From contig OZ014411.1 in assembly GCA_963965975.1 (NCBI GenBank), forward strand, positions 24,101,249-24,165,248: DNA of 64,000 bases. Direction: 5' to 3'. The stretch is from Xestospongia bergquistia. Taxonomy: Eukaryota; Porifera; Demospongiae; Haplosclerida; Petrosiidae. This document shows positions 1 through 19,075 of the stretch, one piece after another. The translations under genes and the position numbers were made by a program. Every line of letters starts with the position of its first letter. Within the stretch, counting starts at the first letter, position 1. Below the pieces are notes generated by a model. It ran no database searches. It saw only the letters and a program-made list of their open reading frames with translations, and was not told the DNA's origin.

Positions 1-3000
1 ATTAAACGTATGTATTATAACCAGAAACAGTGACAAAGTACTCCTTCAGGAAACACAGTTGATAATTGAGAATCTAACAATACATCATTTACTTTGTACA
101 CTGACAGTTAGTGACAGGTTGACAATATTGCTATGTTATCATGCATTTAGCTTGTGTTATTTATATGGCACATTATACAACCCACCAACTTTTTTTATTG
201 GTTTTTACTGTTTGTCACATTGTGCATAGCAGGCAGTCTTTTAGTCATTTTATAGACCACATGTGTACAGTTACTTAAATGTACACATACAATATTTTAT
301 AATTGCACATATAAGTGTGTATTGATATGTCTATCCCTTCATTTTATTCATTCAACAATTGAAACTAACTAAACTACATATTTTAACTGCTGACACATAT
401 GTGGCAATCAATGCATTAACAATATCCACAAATTCTATGACATGCACTGTTGCCAATTTTCAAGAATTTATATTTTGTTGAGAAATTATTCTAAAACTAT
501 TATAGAACAGTTTTTTAATAATAACTTTATTGCAAGTAGTGGATGCTTGCAATTGTTTGTCTTTACTCACTGCATTATGTGTCATCAGTCTAGTATAAGA
601 GTGTTGACTTAGAGTAGCAGCAATTATTGTTATTACAAGTTGTTTAGTTACATTTGTAGTGATAACTGAAACTAACAATATTTTGTAGAAATTTTTGTAT
701 TATTTATTGTTAACACACTAAAGAGAATATAACTAAACAGTCCAAAATGCTTTTGAACAATTAATTTATAACTATAATAGTTTTTTAATTATAGTTACTA
801 CAATATTATATGTTTAATGAATAGTTTCTAACTTGTGAAGATCTATTGAGGCATAGATGATATAATCTCATATATACTAGCTATGTATAGCTTTTCCCCA
901 TGCAGGAGCGTAGAAAACTATACATACATTATACATGTAGGTATTGATGTAGATATATCTGTTTGTCTAACACAGGCTACCTAGTTGAATAACTAACGAC
1001 AATTTTAGTTTCAGTTATAAATTGTTGGTATACTTCTTATAAGGATAGAGTATAAGATATCGCTATTGTTATATAATATAATATAATACACATTATGAAA
1101 ATTGTTGTAGTTTCTGTTATTGTTTAACAATAGCAAGGTATAGTCAGTCTTATTATATATATATATATAATATATATCTTCAGCCTAATTATATAATATA
1201 TATCTTCAGTCTAATTATATAATATATATCTTCAGCCTTATTATAGCCTTATTATATATGTAGCCAGATGGCAAATAAAAGTAACGATTATACCAATATG
1301 TTGGTAGCACAAACAAAGACCCATAAGTTGTAAAAATGCATGAGTTGAAAATATATAAACAACACAAAATGCAATAACTAATAGCTTCATATTGAAAACT
1401 GTAAACTAAAATTTGTAAAGTACTTTATCATATCATATCTCCAATATAAACTCAATAGTTTTTGTAAGTTTAATTTTAACCATAACATTCAGTTACTAGC
1501 TACCAGGATGTTGTAATGGTCATTGAAATGCAATTAATTATAAGTTTTGAAGTAATGATAATGGGAATTATATCTTATTTTTTCAACATAATGGTAATGT
1601 TAATTGCAATTGAACTCTTTGTCAAATGAAGTAATTCAATACTATAATTACATCAATACACTAAAGCTTATAATAAAAATAACTGGATACATAGATAGTC
1701 ATTAAACTCAGTATAACGTTGTATACACATGTATATTGTCAGGACATTAGAGAGTAGTAACGCTATAGCTGGCTAAGGGGCCAGATAAGCATTACAATTT
1801 ATTACTGCTCATACACCATTTTAGTGAGAGTAACTATAACAATAACTCTGTATAAGTACATATATATATTTCAAGGATTTCCTACAACAATTGTGCACAG
1901 TATCATTGTCTAAGAAACCAGTCAAAGGCTATGACATATCTTTCCACATATACTGTTTTAGGTTAAGAGTAACTACTACTAATATGTAGGAGAAAATTGA
2001 CTAGTTGTACAGCAGCGATGTTGTAATAGTAATTGAAATGTTAACATAACTGATTACATAATGTATGGAAAAGTTTGAAGTAATGATAAGGGCAATTGTA
2101 TTGAGTAATTAATTAGGTACATTGGCAATAATGGTAATAAAAATTATCATGATTTGGTGACAGAAATGGTAATAGTAAACATTACATGATAAAGTATTAG
2201 ACCACATCCCCACTAGCTATGTAGTTCTTCCCCTTGCAGGAGTGTAGAAAACTATATATACATTATATATGTAGGTATAGATGTAGATATATCTGCTTGT
2301 TTAACACAGGCTATATTTAGTTGAATAACTAACAACAATTTTAGTTTCAGTTATTACTTGTTGGAACATAACAACACAATATAATACACACTATGAAAAT
2401 TTTTTAGTTTGTGTTATTGTTTAACATTAGCAGGCTATATTCAACCTTATTATATATACCTGGATGACAATAATATAAAAATTACACCAATACAATATGG
2501 TAATATAAATAAACTCCCACAAGTTATAAAAACTGCATGAATTGAAAACATGCAAACAACACAAGTTACAATAACTAATATCAGCTTTATATTGAAAACT
2601 GTAAACTAAAATTTGTAAAGTACTTTGTCATATCACAACTCAAGTATAAACTCAGTACTTTTATAACATTGATCATAACATTTGCTTACTAACTACCAGA
2701 ATATTGTAATGGTAATTGAAATGCAATTAATTATAAGTTTTGAAGTAATGATAATGGTAATTGTATCTTTTTTTTAATATTAATGGTAATTGAACTCTTT
2801 GTCAAATGAAGTAATTAAATGCTTATAATTACATCAATTACTTAAGCTTATAATAAAACTAACTGAGTACATAGGTAGTCATTAAACTCAGCATAAAAAT
2901 GTATATATACATATTGTCAGGACATTGGAGAGTGGTAACATTATAGTTGGCTGAGGGTCTGACCAAGGACTAAAATTTATATCCATACACTTTTTTTTTT

Positions 3001-4079
3001 AGTTGAGATTACCTATAACTATAACACTGTATCTATGTATATTGCAAGAATTTGCAAGAACAGTAAAGTACAGTATTGTTGTCTAAGATACCAGTCAAAG
3101 GCTATGATATATCTTTCCACATATATTGTTTTAGGTTAAGAGTAACTATACTACTAATATGTAGGAGAAAATTGACTAGTTGTAATAATAATTGAAATTT
3201 AACTGATTACATAATTATTAGCAAAGTTTGAAGTAATGTTAATGGCAATATAAGGTATTGAGTAATTAATTAAGTACATTGGCAATAATGGTAATAGAAA
3301 TTATTTCATGATTTGATGACAGAAATGGTAATGGTAAATATTACATAATAAAGTAATATACAACATTCCTACTATATAGCTCTTCCCCATGCAGGAGTGT
3401 AGAAAATTATACATACATTATACAAGCAGGTATTGATGTAGATATATATGTTTGTCTAACACAGGCTAATAACCACCAACAACTTTAGTTTCAGTTATTA
3501 ATTGTTAAGCATGTCTTAAATGGTTTAAAGTATTACTATTGTTAACAATATAATATAATACACACTATGAAAATTGTTTTAGTTTTTGTTATTGTTTACC
3601 AGTAGCAAGCTATAGTTAGACTTATTATATAGCCAAATGACAATAATATAATTATTCCAATATAATTATCGTTGTTACACCAATAAACATCCACAAGTTA
3701 CAAAAACTCCATGAGTTGAAAACATGTAAACAGGACAAGATGTAATAACTAATATATTATCATATTATATATTATATATTATGTAGTAACTAATATGCTA
3801 TCAGCTTTTACTATAAACTGTAAACCAAAATTTACAAAATACATATTACAACTATATATTGTAAACTAAATACTTTTGTAACATTAACTTAAAAGGATGT
3901 TTAGTTACTAGCTATACATGCTCACAAACTTGTTTGCTGAGACAGAATGGCAAAACATTCTGTAGAGAAATGTGACCTATTTAACATAATCTTTTGTTTG
4001 TAATTAACCATCCCCTTTAATACACAAAGAATTGTATATACCTAATACATGTTTAAATATAATGATCACAAGTTAATAA

Positions 4080-4080
<1 letters not shown>
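1..4080. repeat. Left copy of a segmental duplication built of about 1.2-kb tandem monomers
   Basis: No gene is visible in this AT-rich stretch. It is internally repetitive: the phrase GGACATTRGAGAGTRGTAA recurs near 1742 and 2920, GGTAATTGAAATGCAATTA near 1517 and 2709, and a block containing CCCCATGCAGGAGYGTAGAAAA near 896, 2230 and 3390. This gives a period of about 1.15-1.3 kb and roughly three monomers. The whole region matches 11608-14510 in the same orientation. The right copy lacks about 360 bp (360-725 here) and about 750 bp (2690-3440 here). The duplication may begin before base 1. The similarity is seen directly; whether it is a satellite or a non-autonomous element is unknown. Confidence 0.85.

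Positions 4081-4082
<2 letters not shown>

Positions 4083-4118
<36 letters not shown>
4083..4118. repeat. (TA)n microsatellite
   Basis: A pure TA run at the right-hand edge of the left segmental-duplication copy. Confidence 0.9.
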
Positions 4119-4677
4119 CTTCCTAACAATAATTAACTATTATCATTTTAATTTATTATAGCTAGGTAAAATGAGAGATCTTCTGTAACACTTAGATTGT
4201 TAGATCCTCCATGACTGACTACATGTGACTATGTAGTTTTTTTAGTTTTTTTTGTCCCACAAATATTTATAATGCATGATCAATAATTTTATAGTCTATA
4301 ATCAATGCAATAAAATGAATTATACACACAATGTATCTACCTTAGCTACTGTGGTTTTGTTTAACATTGTTTAATTTATTAAGATTTCTCTTAGATAAGG
4401 AACTACTATCAAGTGGTGACTCTAAATTATTTATATGTTGTCCTTTGGAATCTTTAATTTATTATTGTGAATGCTACTTATATTTCTTTAATGAAATTAA
4501 TAAGATTAACTTCAATTATACATTATCTATAAAACATGTGACATACATTGTTCATGAACTAACAACAATAAAAAAATTAGAACAATAAGTAATAACAATA
4601 ACATTTCTCTAATATCGAACTAATGTACTTCCTAACAATAATTAAATATTATAATAAAGAGAATAAAACAGAAACAG
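4119..4677. other. Intergenic stretch without a supported gene
   Basis: AT-rich. A 73-codon open frame at 4367-4588 (plus) has no recognisable motif, and its AT-dominated codons look like background. It also lies between the repeat block and the 3' end of a minus-strand gene. No copy of the kinase exons that flank the right duplication copy was seen here. Confidence 0.5.
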
Positions 4678-5802
4678 CTAACGAACATACAACTCAATCA
4701 AATCTATTGGAGTAGCTTCATTAGGATATCCTTCACTACTACAAAGCCTTAACTCAAGATCATCAGTAGTTGATTGATTAAGGGACTTTATAAACCATGG
4801 CATATTAGGAGATATACAACAGGGATATTCCATGTAATAACATTGGTTACCATCCCAAAGTGGATCACTAGAATAAAAGGATTGACCACTCCAGACAGGA
4901 ACACCAGACTCACAGTAGTAGTCATTACCAACATACTGTGGTGTAGTTTCTAAGCTACCATTGTTGCATGGACAATCCTCCCAAGCATTTTGATTTTCAT
5001 CTTGACCAACTATAAATGTCCAAATATGTTGACGAGGGTTTGTACCATGTGTAATTGACACACCATCAACATAAGGTCCTTCAAGTGAAGAAGATCCACC
5101 ATTGTTTTGATAGATGCCATCAACACCACTGTATTGGTATCCTCTGACTCTTCCACATACTTGAGAATATCTCAGACCAAAGGTAGAGAAAAAAGTTGAA
5201 TCACAGCCACTACTTGATGGATGAGGTCGATCACAAAGTGAATAGTCAATATTTGCAAAGTTATAGCTGTTTAGTCCACTTGGACAGTTATTTCCAGGTT
5301 CACTCATGTTAATATATCCTACTCTCATCCATCCACCCTTACCATCACATTGACGCTCCATTCCAAAATAGACAGAAATTAGTGAGCCATTAGAAGCTAA
5401 TATTGTATAGTACCCAGACAAAGATGAACTGTTTTTGTTCAAGATGTGAGAGCAGCTAGAGTTTAGAAATTGAGTGATTTCCACTAACTGCTCCAATAAC
5501 TCATTGTCATATTGAGTCTCAGAGCTGCTATGATACACATCAGATATTCTAGCACATATTTTGGATTGGTAGAACTCCATGCCATTGTTAATGTACTTCT
5601 CTCCAGTGCATGTAATGCTGTCATCAACAGGTGTAGATAGTACTGTGGAGACTCTGCTTAGAACAGAACTGGGCAGACTATGAACACATTGAAATGATAA
5701 AGCTGGATATAATTTGACATCAACAATTTCAGTATAATTTGTATTAGTTGTCAATGCAACACCAAAAGAGAAAGACAGAACTGCTAAACCAAGAAGAAGC
5801 AT
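4678..5802 (-). CDS. Secreted cysteine-rich protein of a sponge/cnidarian-type family
   Basis: Single-exon gene of 374 codons. The product starts with a clear signal peptide (MLLLGLAVLSFSFGVAL), so it should enter the secretory pathway; no second membrane segment or anchor is visible. The C-terminal half, from about residue 155, is rich in Cys, Gly, Trp and Tyr. It carries GGWMRVGYINM, NCPSGL, CGRVRGYQYSG, YVDGVSITHG, PRQHIWTFIVGQ, CPCNN, GNDYYCESG, DPLWDGNQC and TTDDLELRLC. I recognise this order from uncharacterised extracellular proteins common in sponges and corals. The GGW opening recalls fibrinogen-like folds, but I do not assign that fold. Several N-x-S/T sites are present. The N-terminal half is less conserved. 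Two decayed relatives follow at 6150-6695 and 7430-8310, so this is the surviving member of a local triplication. Function unknown; a role in adhesion or recognition is only an inference. Confidence 0.85.
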   Translation of the reverse strand: MLLLGLAVLSFSFGVALTTNTNYTEIVDVKLYPALSFQCVHSLPSSVLSRVSTVLSTPVDDSITCTGEKYINNGMEFYQSKICARISDVYHSSSETQYDNELLEQLVEITQFLNSSCSHILNKNSSSLSGYYTILASNGSLISVYFGMERQCDGKGGWMRVGYINMSEPGNNCPSGLNSYNFANIDYSLCDRPHPSSSGCDSTFFSTFGLRYSQVCGRVRGYQYSGVDGIYQNNGGSSSLEGPYVDGVSITHGTNPRQHIWTFIVGQDENQNAWEDCPCNNGSLETTPQYVGNDYYCESGVPVWSGQSFYSSDPLWDGNQCYYMEYPCCISPNMPWFIKSLNQSTTDDLELRLCSSEGYPNEATPIDLIELYVR

Positions 5803-6149
5803 AGTTGCATCAGTTCTATAAAAAGAGCAGAAACTGTTAACTTAAATTTGTATGGCTGAGGATAAAAACTGTTATATATAGTTTAGTAGTTATTTTGTTG
5901 CAGTTTCACCAACAAAAACAATAATACTGTGTATATATACTTTCAATTTTAATTCTGAAGGCATTGTGACATCAAATCTTAAATAGACAAAAACAAATGC
6001 ATGGACAAAGTCACCACAATGGACATTTTGAGATTACCATAACATCTGTATCCTAAACATTAAAATAAAAATAATTGGACTGTCCCATGCACTGGGTCAG
6101 GTCTGAACTTCGCTCAGACTAAATCCACTGGCTTCAACAGTAATATCCA

Positions 6150-6695
6150 TTAACTGTCAACATCTCAGATCAAAATTTAAAAAAATAAATATGACATTGA
6201 TCACAAAGTAATTTACATACAATTTTGCATGGACAGTACAGGTCCATTATGTTAATTAACATATCATACTCCTTCCTTACCATTGTATCATATCATAGCA
6301 GATTAGAGGAGGTTGTATAGTACCTAAACAAATCTGAAATGCTGTTGTTCAAGATCTGAGAGTAGCTAGAGATTCTAATTGATAGACATATTCTAACTGC
6401 TTTAATATTTTCATGTACTGTGGCTCAAAGTTATCATGACACACATGATTTTCACCTGTTTTTTGGCCAGATGGGTAGAACTCCATGTCATTGTTAATGT
6501 AATTATCTCAAGTATACTGTTATCATCAGGAGTAGATGGTACTATGGGCACTCTGATGAGAGAACGTGAACATTTGAATGAGAAGGAATGCAATTTGACA
6601 TCAACAGTTTGTCGATGAGATGGTATATTTTGTAATAGTTGTCACTACAACTCCAAATGAGAAAGACGAAAAAAAGAAGAAGAAAATTATCATTT
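6150..6695 (-). pseudogene. Decayed N-terminal and central fragment of the secreted Cys-rich gene
   Basis: On the minus strand this stretch aligns with the first half of the 4678-5802 gene. Blocks equivalent to the signal-peptide region lie at the right end (6650-6695), the segment encoding the N-terminal half at 6300-6600, and short central blocks at 6160-6260. Stops and indels break the frame, and the C-terminal Cys-rich half is missing. Seen directly as nucleotide similarity. Confidence 0.7.
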
Positions 6696-7016
6696 GTAAT
6701 GGACAAAATAATTCTAATGTAATTAGTGATAATAGAATTTTCTAACCAAAGTAATTATAATTGCAGTTGTGTTAATACTTAAAATCATATTAGTTATTAG
6801 ACTAACATGTCCAAAGTTTTTGACAACTAAACAATTTGCATTTCATACATAATAACTTTCACACTACAATGGTGTTTAGACTTTATCAGCTATGTGCCTG
6901 ACAAAGTATATGACTGACAAAAGCCTATTAACATGTGATCAATAAACTTCAGAGATGTTGTCATTATTTAATGACTACTTCAATCTATTATTAAAGCAAT
7001 TATAGCAAAAATATGA

Positions 7017-7133
<117 letters not shown>

Positions 7134-7429
7134 TGTCAATGTTCTTTGATTATATCATACTTATCACACACGAAGTCAATATCCATCACAAGTTCTAGTT
7201 TATATTTCCGCCTGCTGTATTCAAACAAGACTAATTATAAAAGGGCAGATGATAGCCTTTTTGTACTGAATGTCCTTTAAGAATTGATAACTAAAACCAA
7301 TTCTTTAGATTGCATGGAACATGCCAAGCTATTTATGTAAACACTGGACTTGATTACACTTGACTGTTTCAATATGTAGTCGTGTGTGTAATAAAGGAAT
7401 TATTTATAGGTTAGGCAGGAAATCCACAC

Positions 7430-8310
7430 TAGGGATTAAAGGACTTCATAAAACATAGCATATTAGGAGATGTACAGCAGGGATATTACATATAAACATA
7501 TGGGTTGCCATCCCAAACTGGATTATTATTATAAAGGGACTGACTATTCCAGATAGAAACATCAGACTCACATAGTCAATATCAACATACTGTGGTATAG
7601 TTAGTAAGATACTATTGTTTTATGTACAATCCTCCAATCATTATAATTTTCATCTTGACTGGCAATAAATGTCCTAATATGTTGACGAGGGTTCATATCA
7701 TGTGCAATAGACACACCATCAATGTTAGGTCCTTCCATTGAAGGAGATCTACCATTAGAAAAATGGTTTAGACATTTACCATCAGCACCACTGTACTGGT
7801 ATCCTCTGACTCTTCCATACACTTGAGAATATATTAGAGCAAAATTAGAGAACAAAGCTGAATTATAGCTTCAACTTGATGGATGAGATCAATCACAAAT
7901 TGGATATTTAATATTTTCAAAATTATAACTTTTTAGTTCTCTTGAACAGTTATTTCTATGTTCACTCATGTTAATATATCCTACTCTCATCCATCCACCC
8001 AAATCATCATCATCACATTGACCTCCATATCGCAATAAAATTGGCTTAATAAACTATTAGAAGCTGGTAATGTATAGTTGAAGACAAAGACAAACTGATA
8101 TTGTTCAAGATGTGAGAGCAGATAGAGTTTAGATTTTGAGAGATTTCTTCTAACTGCTCGAATTATACTATTGAGTCTCAACATTATGACAACAAACAAC
8201 AATCCTCTCAACACACATTTTGGATATGTATGACTCCATGTCATTGTTCTTCTCTCCAGTACATGTGGTACTATGTAGTATGATAGACAGTAGATGACAA
8301 GGTTAGAACC
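7430..8310 (-). pseudogene. Decayed near-full-length paralogue of the secreted Cys-rich gene
   Basis: The minus strand matches most of the 4678-5802 gene, from the GFIKSLN-like C-terminal block (7440) back to the N-terminal third (8300). Recognisable pieces include VYGRVRGYQYSGADG and GVSIAHDMNPRQHIRTF (7680-7830) and a broken MRVGYINMSE block near 7960-8000. Several frameshifts, internal stops and loss of conserved cysteines show it is not functional. The signal-peptide exon region is not preserved. Confidence 0.8.
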
Positions 8311-8676
8311 ATATTTTACAAAGTTATTCTGCAAAAATACTTAGCAAAATAGAGGCACTATTTTTTAAAAATATAAATATCATGTTGAATGAAATGGACA
8401 TCACACAGTTTGTACATGTATTTAACTAGGTGAAGAATTGTTTCAATTGCAAATTTTTTCCTCTAATATTTTAAATGCTAAATTTCTGAAAATTTTATTA
8501 TAATATAATATAAAACATTAATTCATCATTTTTCAATGTAAAGATTAATGACATTTATAGTAACTTGACACATTTCATTTGTTTATAATTTACCCAGACT
8601 TCAGATTTACATTTTACAGTTGTAATTATATAATTAATCCAAAGAAAGCTCCAGCTAACAGATAAGAGATGTAAGT
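8311..8676. other. AT-rich spacer and kinase 3' flank
   Basis: No coding similarity was seen. It lies between the end of the decayed secreted-protein copy and the stop codon of the minus-strand kinase gene, so part is presumably the kinase 3' UTR. Confidence 0.5.
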
Positions 8677-15255
<6,579 letters not shown>

Positions 15256-16759
15256 ATCGAGAAATTACAAAAATTCTTTTGATTATCGTTGAGTTTCTGA
15301 GCTGGGCGTAATATTTCTTGTTCAAAATGGCCGAATAGCATAAATTATTTGCGCTCAGACTATATCCATCATACGACGAGAGCTGAACTGAACCAACGTT
15401 TGTAATTTGAATATCTTAAAAGTGTTGACGTTATTTTATATTACAAATAGTTTAGTCTGCTGCACTATAAACATTGAATGCCAGCGCCTATTGTATGTTT
15501 TTGTTTTAATTTCTCACTCTGTGTGTATAATTATTACATACGGTAACAGTTTCACTTTATAATAAACATATGAATATGATAATTATAGAAGGTGATGTGA
15601 TTACTAGTGACTGTCCATTTCGTGGTTCGACTATGATACAATTTTTTGTTTCTACCTCTGATTCCTTTAACTAATCTTGATGATGCATGTACTTGCTTTA
15701 TGGAAGTAACTCAAACATTTGATACTTACATATATAATGATACTACTGATAATTAATTTGTGTACATGTGTTTGTGTGTGTCTACGAATGATATTTTCAT
15801 AAGTAATTCTATTTAAAGGTGACAGTCATTGTTTAATAGTGAGCTATGTCTGTTCTCCTGTTGTAGTTATAGTTAGTTCATTTGCATGATTCCTACATAT
15901 CACACTGATAAGATATCTTGGTGAATACATATGGTACAAATATAAGTCATTTGAAGTTCTAGATTAGACATTTTAATTTACAAGGGCAACATCTGATGTT
16001 GAGTGTATTTGCAGATCTAGAAAAGAGAAATTTGTGGTGTTAATTTGTTTTAGGATAGTCTCATGTCCAGATGATCACTCCATTTGAGTATATATCTGTA
16101 GTAGTAAATGGAGATTTTCTTATTAGCAAAAGATACAACTTTAAGGCAACTTTTAATTGTTATAACAGACGGTAATAACCATTGATGGCCCTATGCAACT
16201 GACAAATGAACTTTGATGATCACTAGTTTTAACAGTCGCAATGATAAAGAAATTAAAATGAATTATGACAAAACTGTGGGCATCTAACCTGAAACAGGAT
16301 ATAATTTGTGACATCAATCAACATTTAATTCTTATTTTAAAACAACTCAATGAAAATAGAATCATCATCATTTTCAGTTTCCAAGTTATAAATGAAAAAT
16401 TGCAAGAACAATTAATAAAAGTAACTACATTGATGATTGAACAAAATACGCAAGTTAATTAGATATAAATAGAATATATGCATTGGTACTTCAAATTTTG
16501 AAAAATGATATTAGCTATATAATAATGAATAATACTAATAAAATTTATCTTTAAAATTTGTAAATAAGACATTCACACAATAAAGCCCATATATTACAAC
16601 ATTTACACTCTAATGGTTTATTTTCTAACTTTATCTTACAGTCTTTCATTCCATTTCATAGCCCTTCCTGTATTTGATTATTTGTATCAGCACCACCTGT
16701 TATGACCCAATGAATGATATTCATAAATTTGGGCAATCAATTTTTCTAAGCTGAATGTG
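15256..16759. other. Kinase promoter side and non-coding spacer
   Basis: The first part must hold the kinase 5' region. A 65-codon open frame at 16265-16462 (plus) has a possible acceptor (TTTTCAG near 16378) followed by a Lys/Glu/Gln-rich stretch, but no family resemblance. I do not call it a gene. Confidence 0.4.
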
Positions 16760-17719
16760 ACTATATTGATATTACAACTCTAAGTCTCCCAGCACTTAAA
16801 GAACGAGATTTTAATATTGAATTTTTAACACCTGTAGTGCTGCATGAAGTGAACATATCAAGAAGGCTATACTTAGACACATCACGATATTCACTTGGTT
16901 CAATAATTTCTTCTTTGAGTCTGTTTTTAAAGTATAGGTACAAATAGCTCCAATCATTGCATATTCTACAAAAGAATATCGTTTTCTCTATTATCAGTTC
17001 TCTTTTTGTGTACATGTTCAACAAAATTAGCAAAAGCTTCCTCTGTCTTTGTCTTTGTCTTTAACAGTATATAAAATATTTGGCTTATTAAGTCACTAAG
17101 ACATCATGACTGTCTTAACCATCCCAAGCAAGCAACTAACCTCTTTTGTTGTCAACATGGATGCAGTTGCTGTCAGAGCCATAACATTTAATTTCATAGG
17201 GAAACAGATGACAAATCGAATTAAACTGATGACATATGGATGGGCTCTCACAAAAATTACTCCAATTTTGGTCAGTAAACAGTATTTCTGTAGTGGTTCA
17301 AAGAACTTGAAAGTTGCCTTTAATGATGCACTTCCTCTTACGGTCATTAGATAAAGGAAACAGTACTTTCACCTTTACTAGCCAGTGAAGTAATTTGATC
17401 ATTCATTAGTGGACTAACTATAATAACGACAGAATACGGAGCATTATCACGATTGTTAAGAATGTCAAACACTAAAGGAAGAATGCAATAGCACGGGGAT
17501 TTTCCAAATACCATAGGAAGATATACAAAGACATATTTTTCTTAGCACAAACTGCCTAACAGCCTGGTTCTGCTCGTCTCAAAGTTTGCTATAATCAGTT
17601 TTATTCACTGATCCCTTGATAGTAAGCTGTACATAATAGTCATCTTTCTCACGTCTCTTCTCTATTCTTTATCGCATCATCACACGATCTGTAATTAACA
17701 TTTCTGAGGTTAGTGTCAT
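16760..17719 (-). pseudogene. RecQ-family helicase remnant 1
   Basis: Read on the minus strand from 17719 to 16760, fragments of a RecQ-type helicase appear in order but in different frames. A Walker-A region is visible as FGKSPCYCILPLVFD (near 17460-17510), followed by SVVIIVSPLMNDQ (near 17390-17440), motif III MALTATAS near 17180 and the C-terminal helicase block KTIFFCRICND...YFKNRL (16900-17000) ending in LRVVIS. Stops and frameshifts separate them and the following GxG/GRAGRDG block is missing. This copy keeps more of the C-terminal domain than the three later copies. Its 5' part continues at 18963-19075 beyond an inserted element. Confidence 0.75.
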
Positions 17720-18962
17720 CATAGATAGTATAGACTACGTAACCGGGATTGGAAACGGATCACGTGATCCCATAGAACTGAATGAACATTTGAAAACGCA
17801 CTCCGTGTCCAAAAAAATCAATTAATTTTTATTACCTTACATTATGACCTAGACACACTTATGCTGTTATTATATATTCCTATAAAGACATTAGTGTTAT
17901 TTTTATTTATCAACACATTGACTATATATTCTTCTTTATATTCTATTATTAAAAATAGTCAATAATACAGACATTCACTTTTAAATTAGTTATTTTCGAT
18001 GAAAATGGCACTAAAAATACTTTTGTCGCTCTTTCTTCTTACAGCAATGTTACCACTAAAAGGTTTAGGATGAATTATTTAGAACAAATACGAACACATT
18101 GGTTTAGACTGTTTTTATGTTAGTAAAGTCGCGCTATTCTTATGGAAAACACTAAAACAACATAAGATATAGGTGGACTTTTGGGACTATAACCGTTGTT
18201 TTAAGCTATGTAGACATAAATTACAGCTTGTCATCTAAAGATGAAAGATTTCTGTGTTGGTTTAGCTTGTTATTATTTGCTTTGGCAATCTCCTGTCATA
18301 GTTATGTAAGATACAAAATACGTGTATATATTCAGTACAAAATAATTGTTAATAATTAATTTCCTTTCAGATGGTAAGAGACTGTATAATAGAAAGCACA
18401 GATCAATTCCCAGGTCATTAATTGTATCTCTTCCGATGCAAAGTTAAATTATTTTATTCATGCTTTTTTCCATTTCTTGTCTGTGCTAAGAGAGAGATTC
18501 CATTCCTTGAAATTATTGCCTAAATAAACAGATGCAGGTCATTTATTAGATTGGTTGAAAAAGTCGATACAATCTCCCTGGTTCAGGCCTAGAGCACCAT
18601 TTAAACAGGAGGTCTGCACTATCTAATACTTGTGCAGCAACTGGTGTACCAATTTTAAAACCTGCATCTGAAAGAGCTCCTTGTAGTATAATATATATTA
18701 TACTAGCAAAAAGACTTTTGTCTTACTGTGACTGTGACCTAATATTATCAGCAAAATTGTCAGATAAATATATATAATTACTTGAAATAAGTATTTGTTA
18801 TAAAGTAACACTTAATTAAAGTAAAAATTCCAAATACTACATGCTTGTTTCAGAAGAAACAGGAGCACTGCAAGCTATGCTTGTCAGGTTGAGATGGACA
18901 AGGAGTGTACCGGAAGTGCGTGGGCGTTTCTAATCCCGGTTACGTAGTCTATACTATCTATG
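17720..18962. mobile_element. 1,243-bp terminal-inverted-repeat DNA element
   Basis: The left end starts CATAGATAGTATAGACTACG and the right end is its inverted complement. The inverted repeats agree at 37 of the first 38 positions. Both ends are flanked by GTGTCAT (17713-17719 and 18963-18969), a 7-bp target-site duplication. Removing the element and one duplication restores continuity of the helicase remnant, as judged by the uninterrupted copies at 36520 and 51400. There is no transposase, so it is a non-autonomous element. The superfamily is not certain; duplication length and CA termini are nearest to hAT, which normally makes 8 bp. Confidence 0.85.
17999..18447 (+). CDS. Possible small secreted peptide gene inside the TIR element
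   Basis: An ATG at 17999 opens a 21-residue stretch, MKMALKILLSLFLLTAMLPL plus K, that looks like a signal peptide. Taken as unspliced, it stops at 18071. A possible intron (donor GTTTAG at 18063, acceptor TTTCCTTTCAG ending 18370) would join it in frame to DGKRLYNRKHRSIPR and further residues, ending at the TAA at 18445-18447, for 46 residues with basic cleavage-like sites. The donor is weak and there is no homology support. It could be chance in AT-rich DNA. Confidence 0.2.
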
Positions 18963-19075
18963 GTGTCATGTAATCTGATTGGCATGCTGAAATCCTTCAC
19001 TATGCATCGAGAAGTTACCCCCAAGCTAAACGTCTTGTACCAGAGACTAATATTTTTGCAGTTGTTGTCTAAAAT
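18963..19075 (-). pseudogene. 5' end of RecQ-like remnant 1, displaced by the TIR element
   Basis: Nucleotide similarity to 36520-36630 and 51405-51510, the region upstream of the Walker-A block of the other helicase remnants. It is separated from 17719 only by the inserted element. Confidence 0.6.

Noticed and set aside
4367..4588. 73-codon plus-strand frame
   Set aside because: AT-driven composition, no motif, no splice context and no conserved copy.
17106..17354. Plus-strand frame in the first helicase remnant
   Set aside because: The minus strand carries recognisable helicase motifs; the plus frame is its complement.
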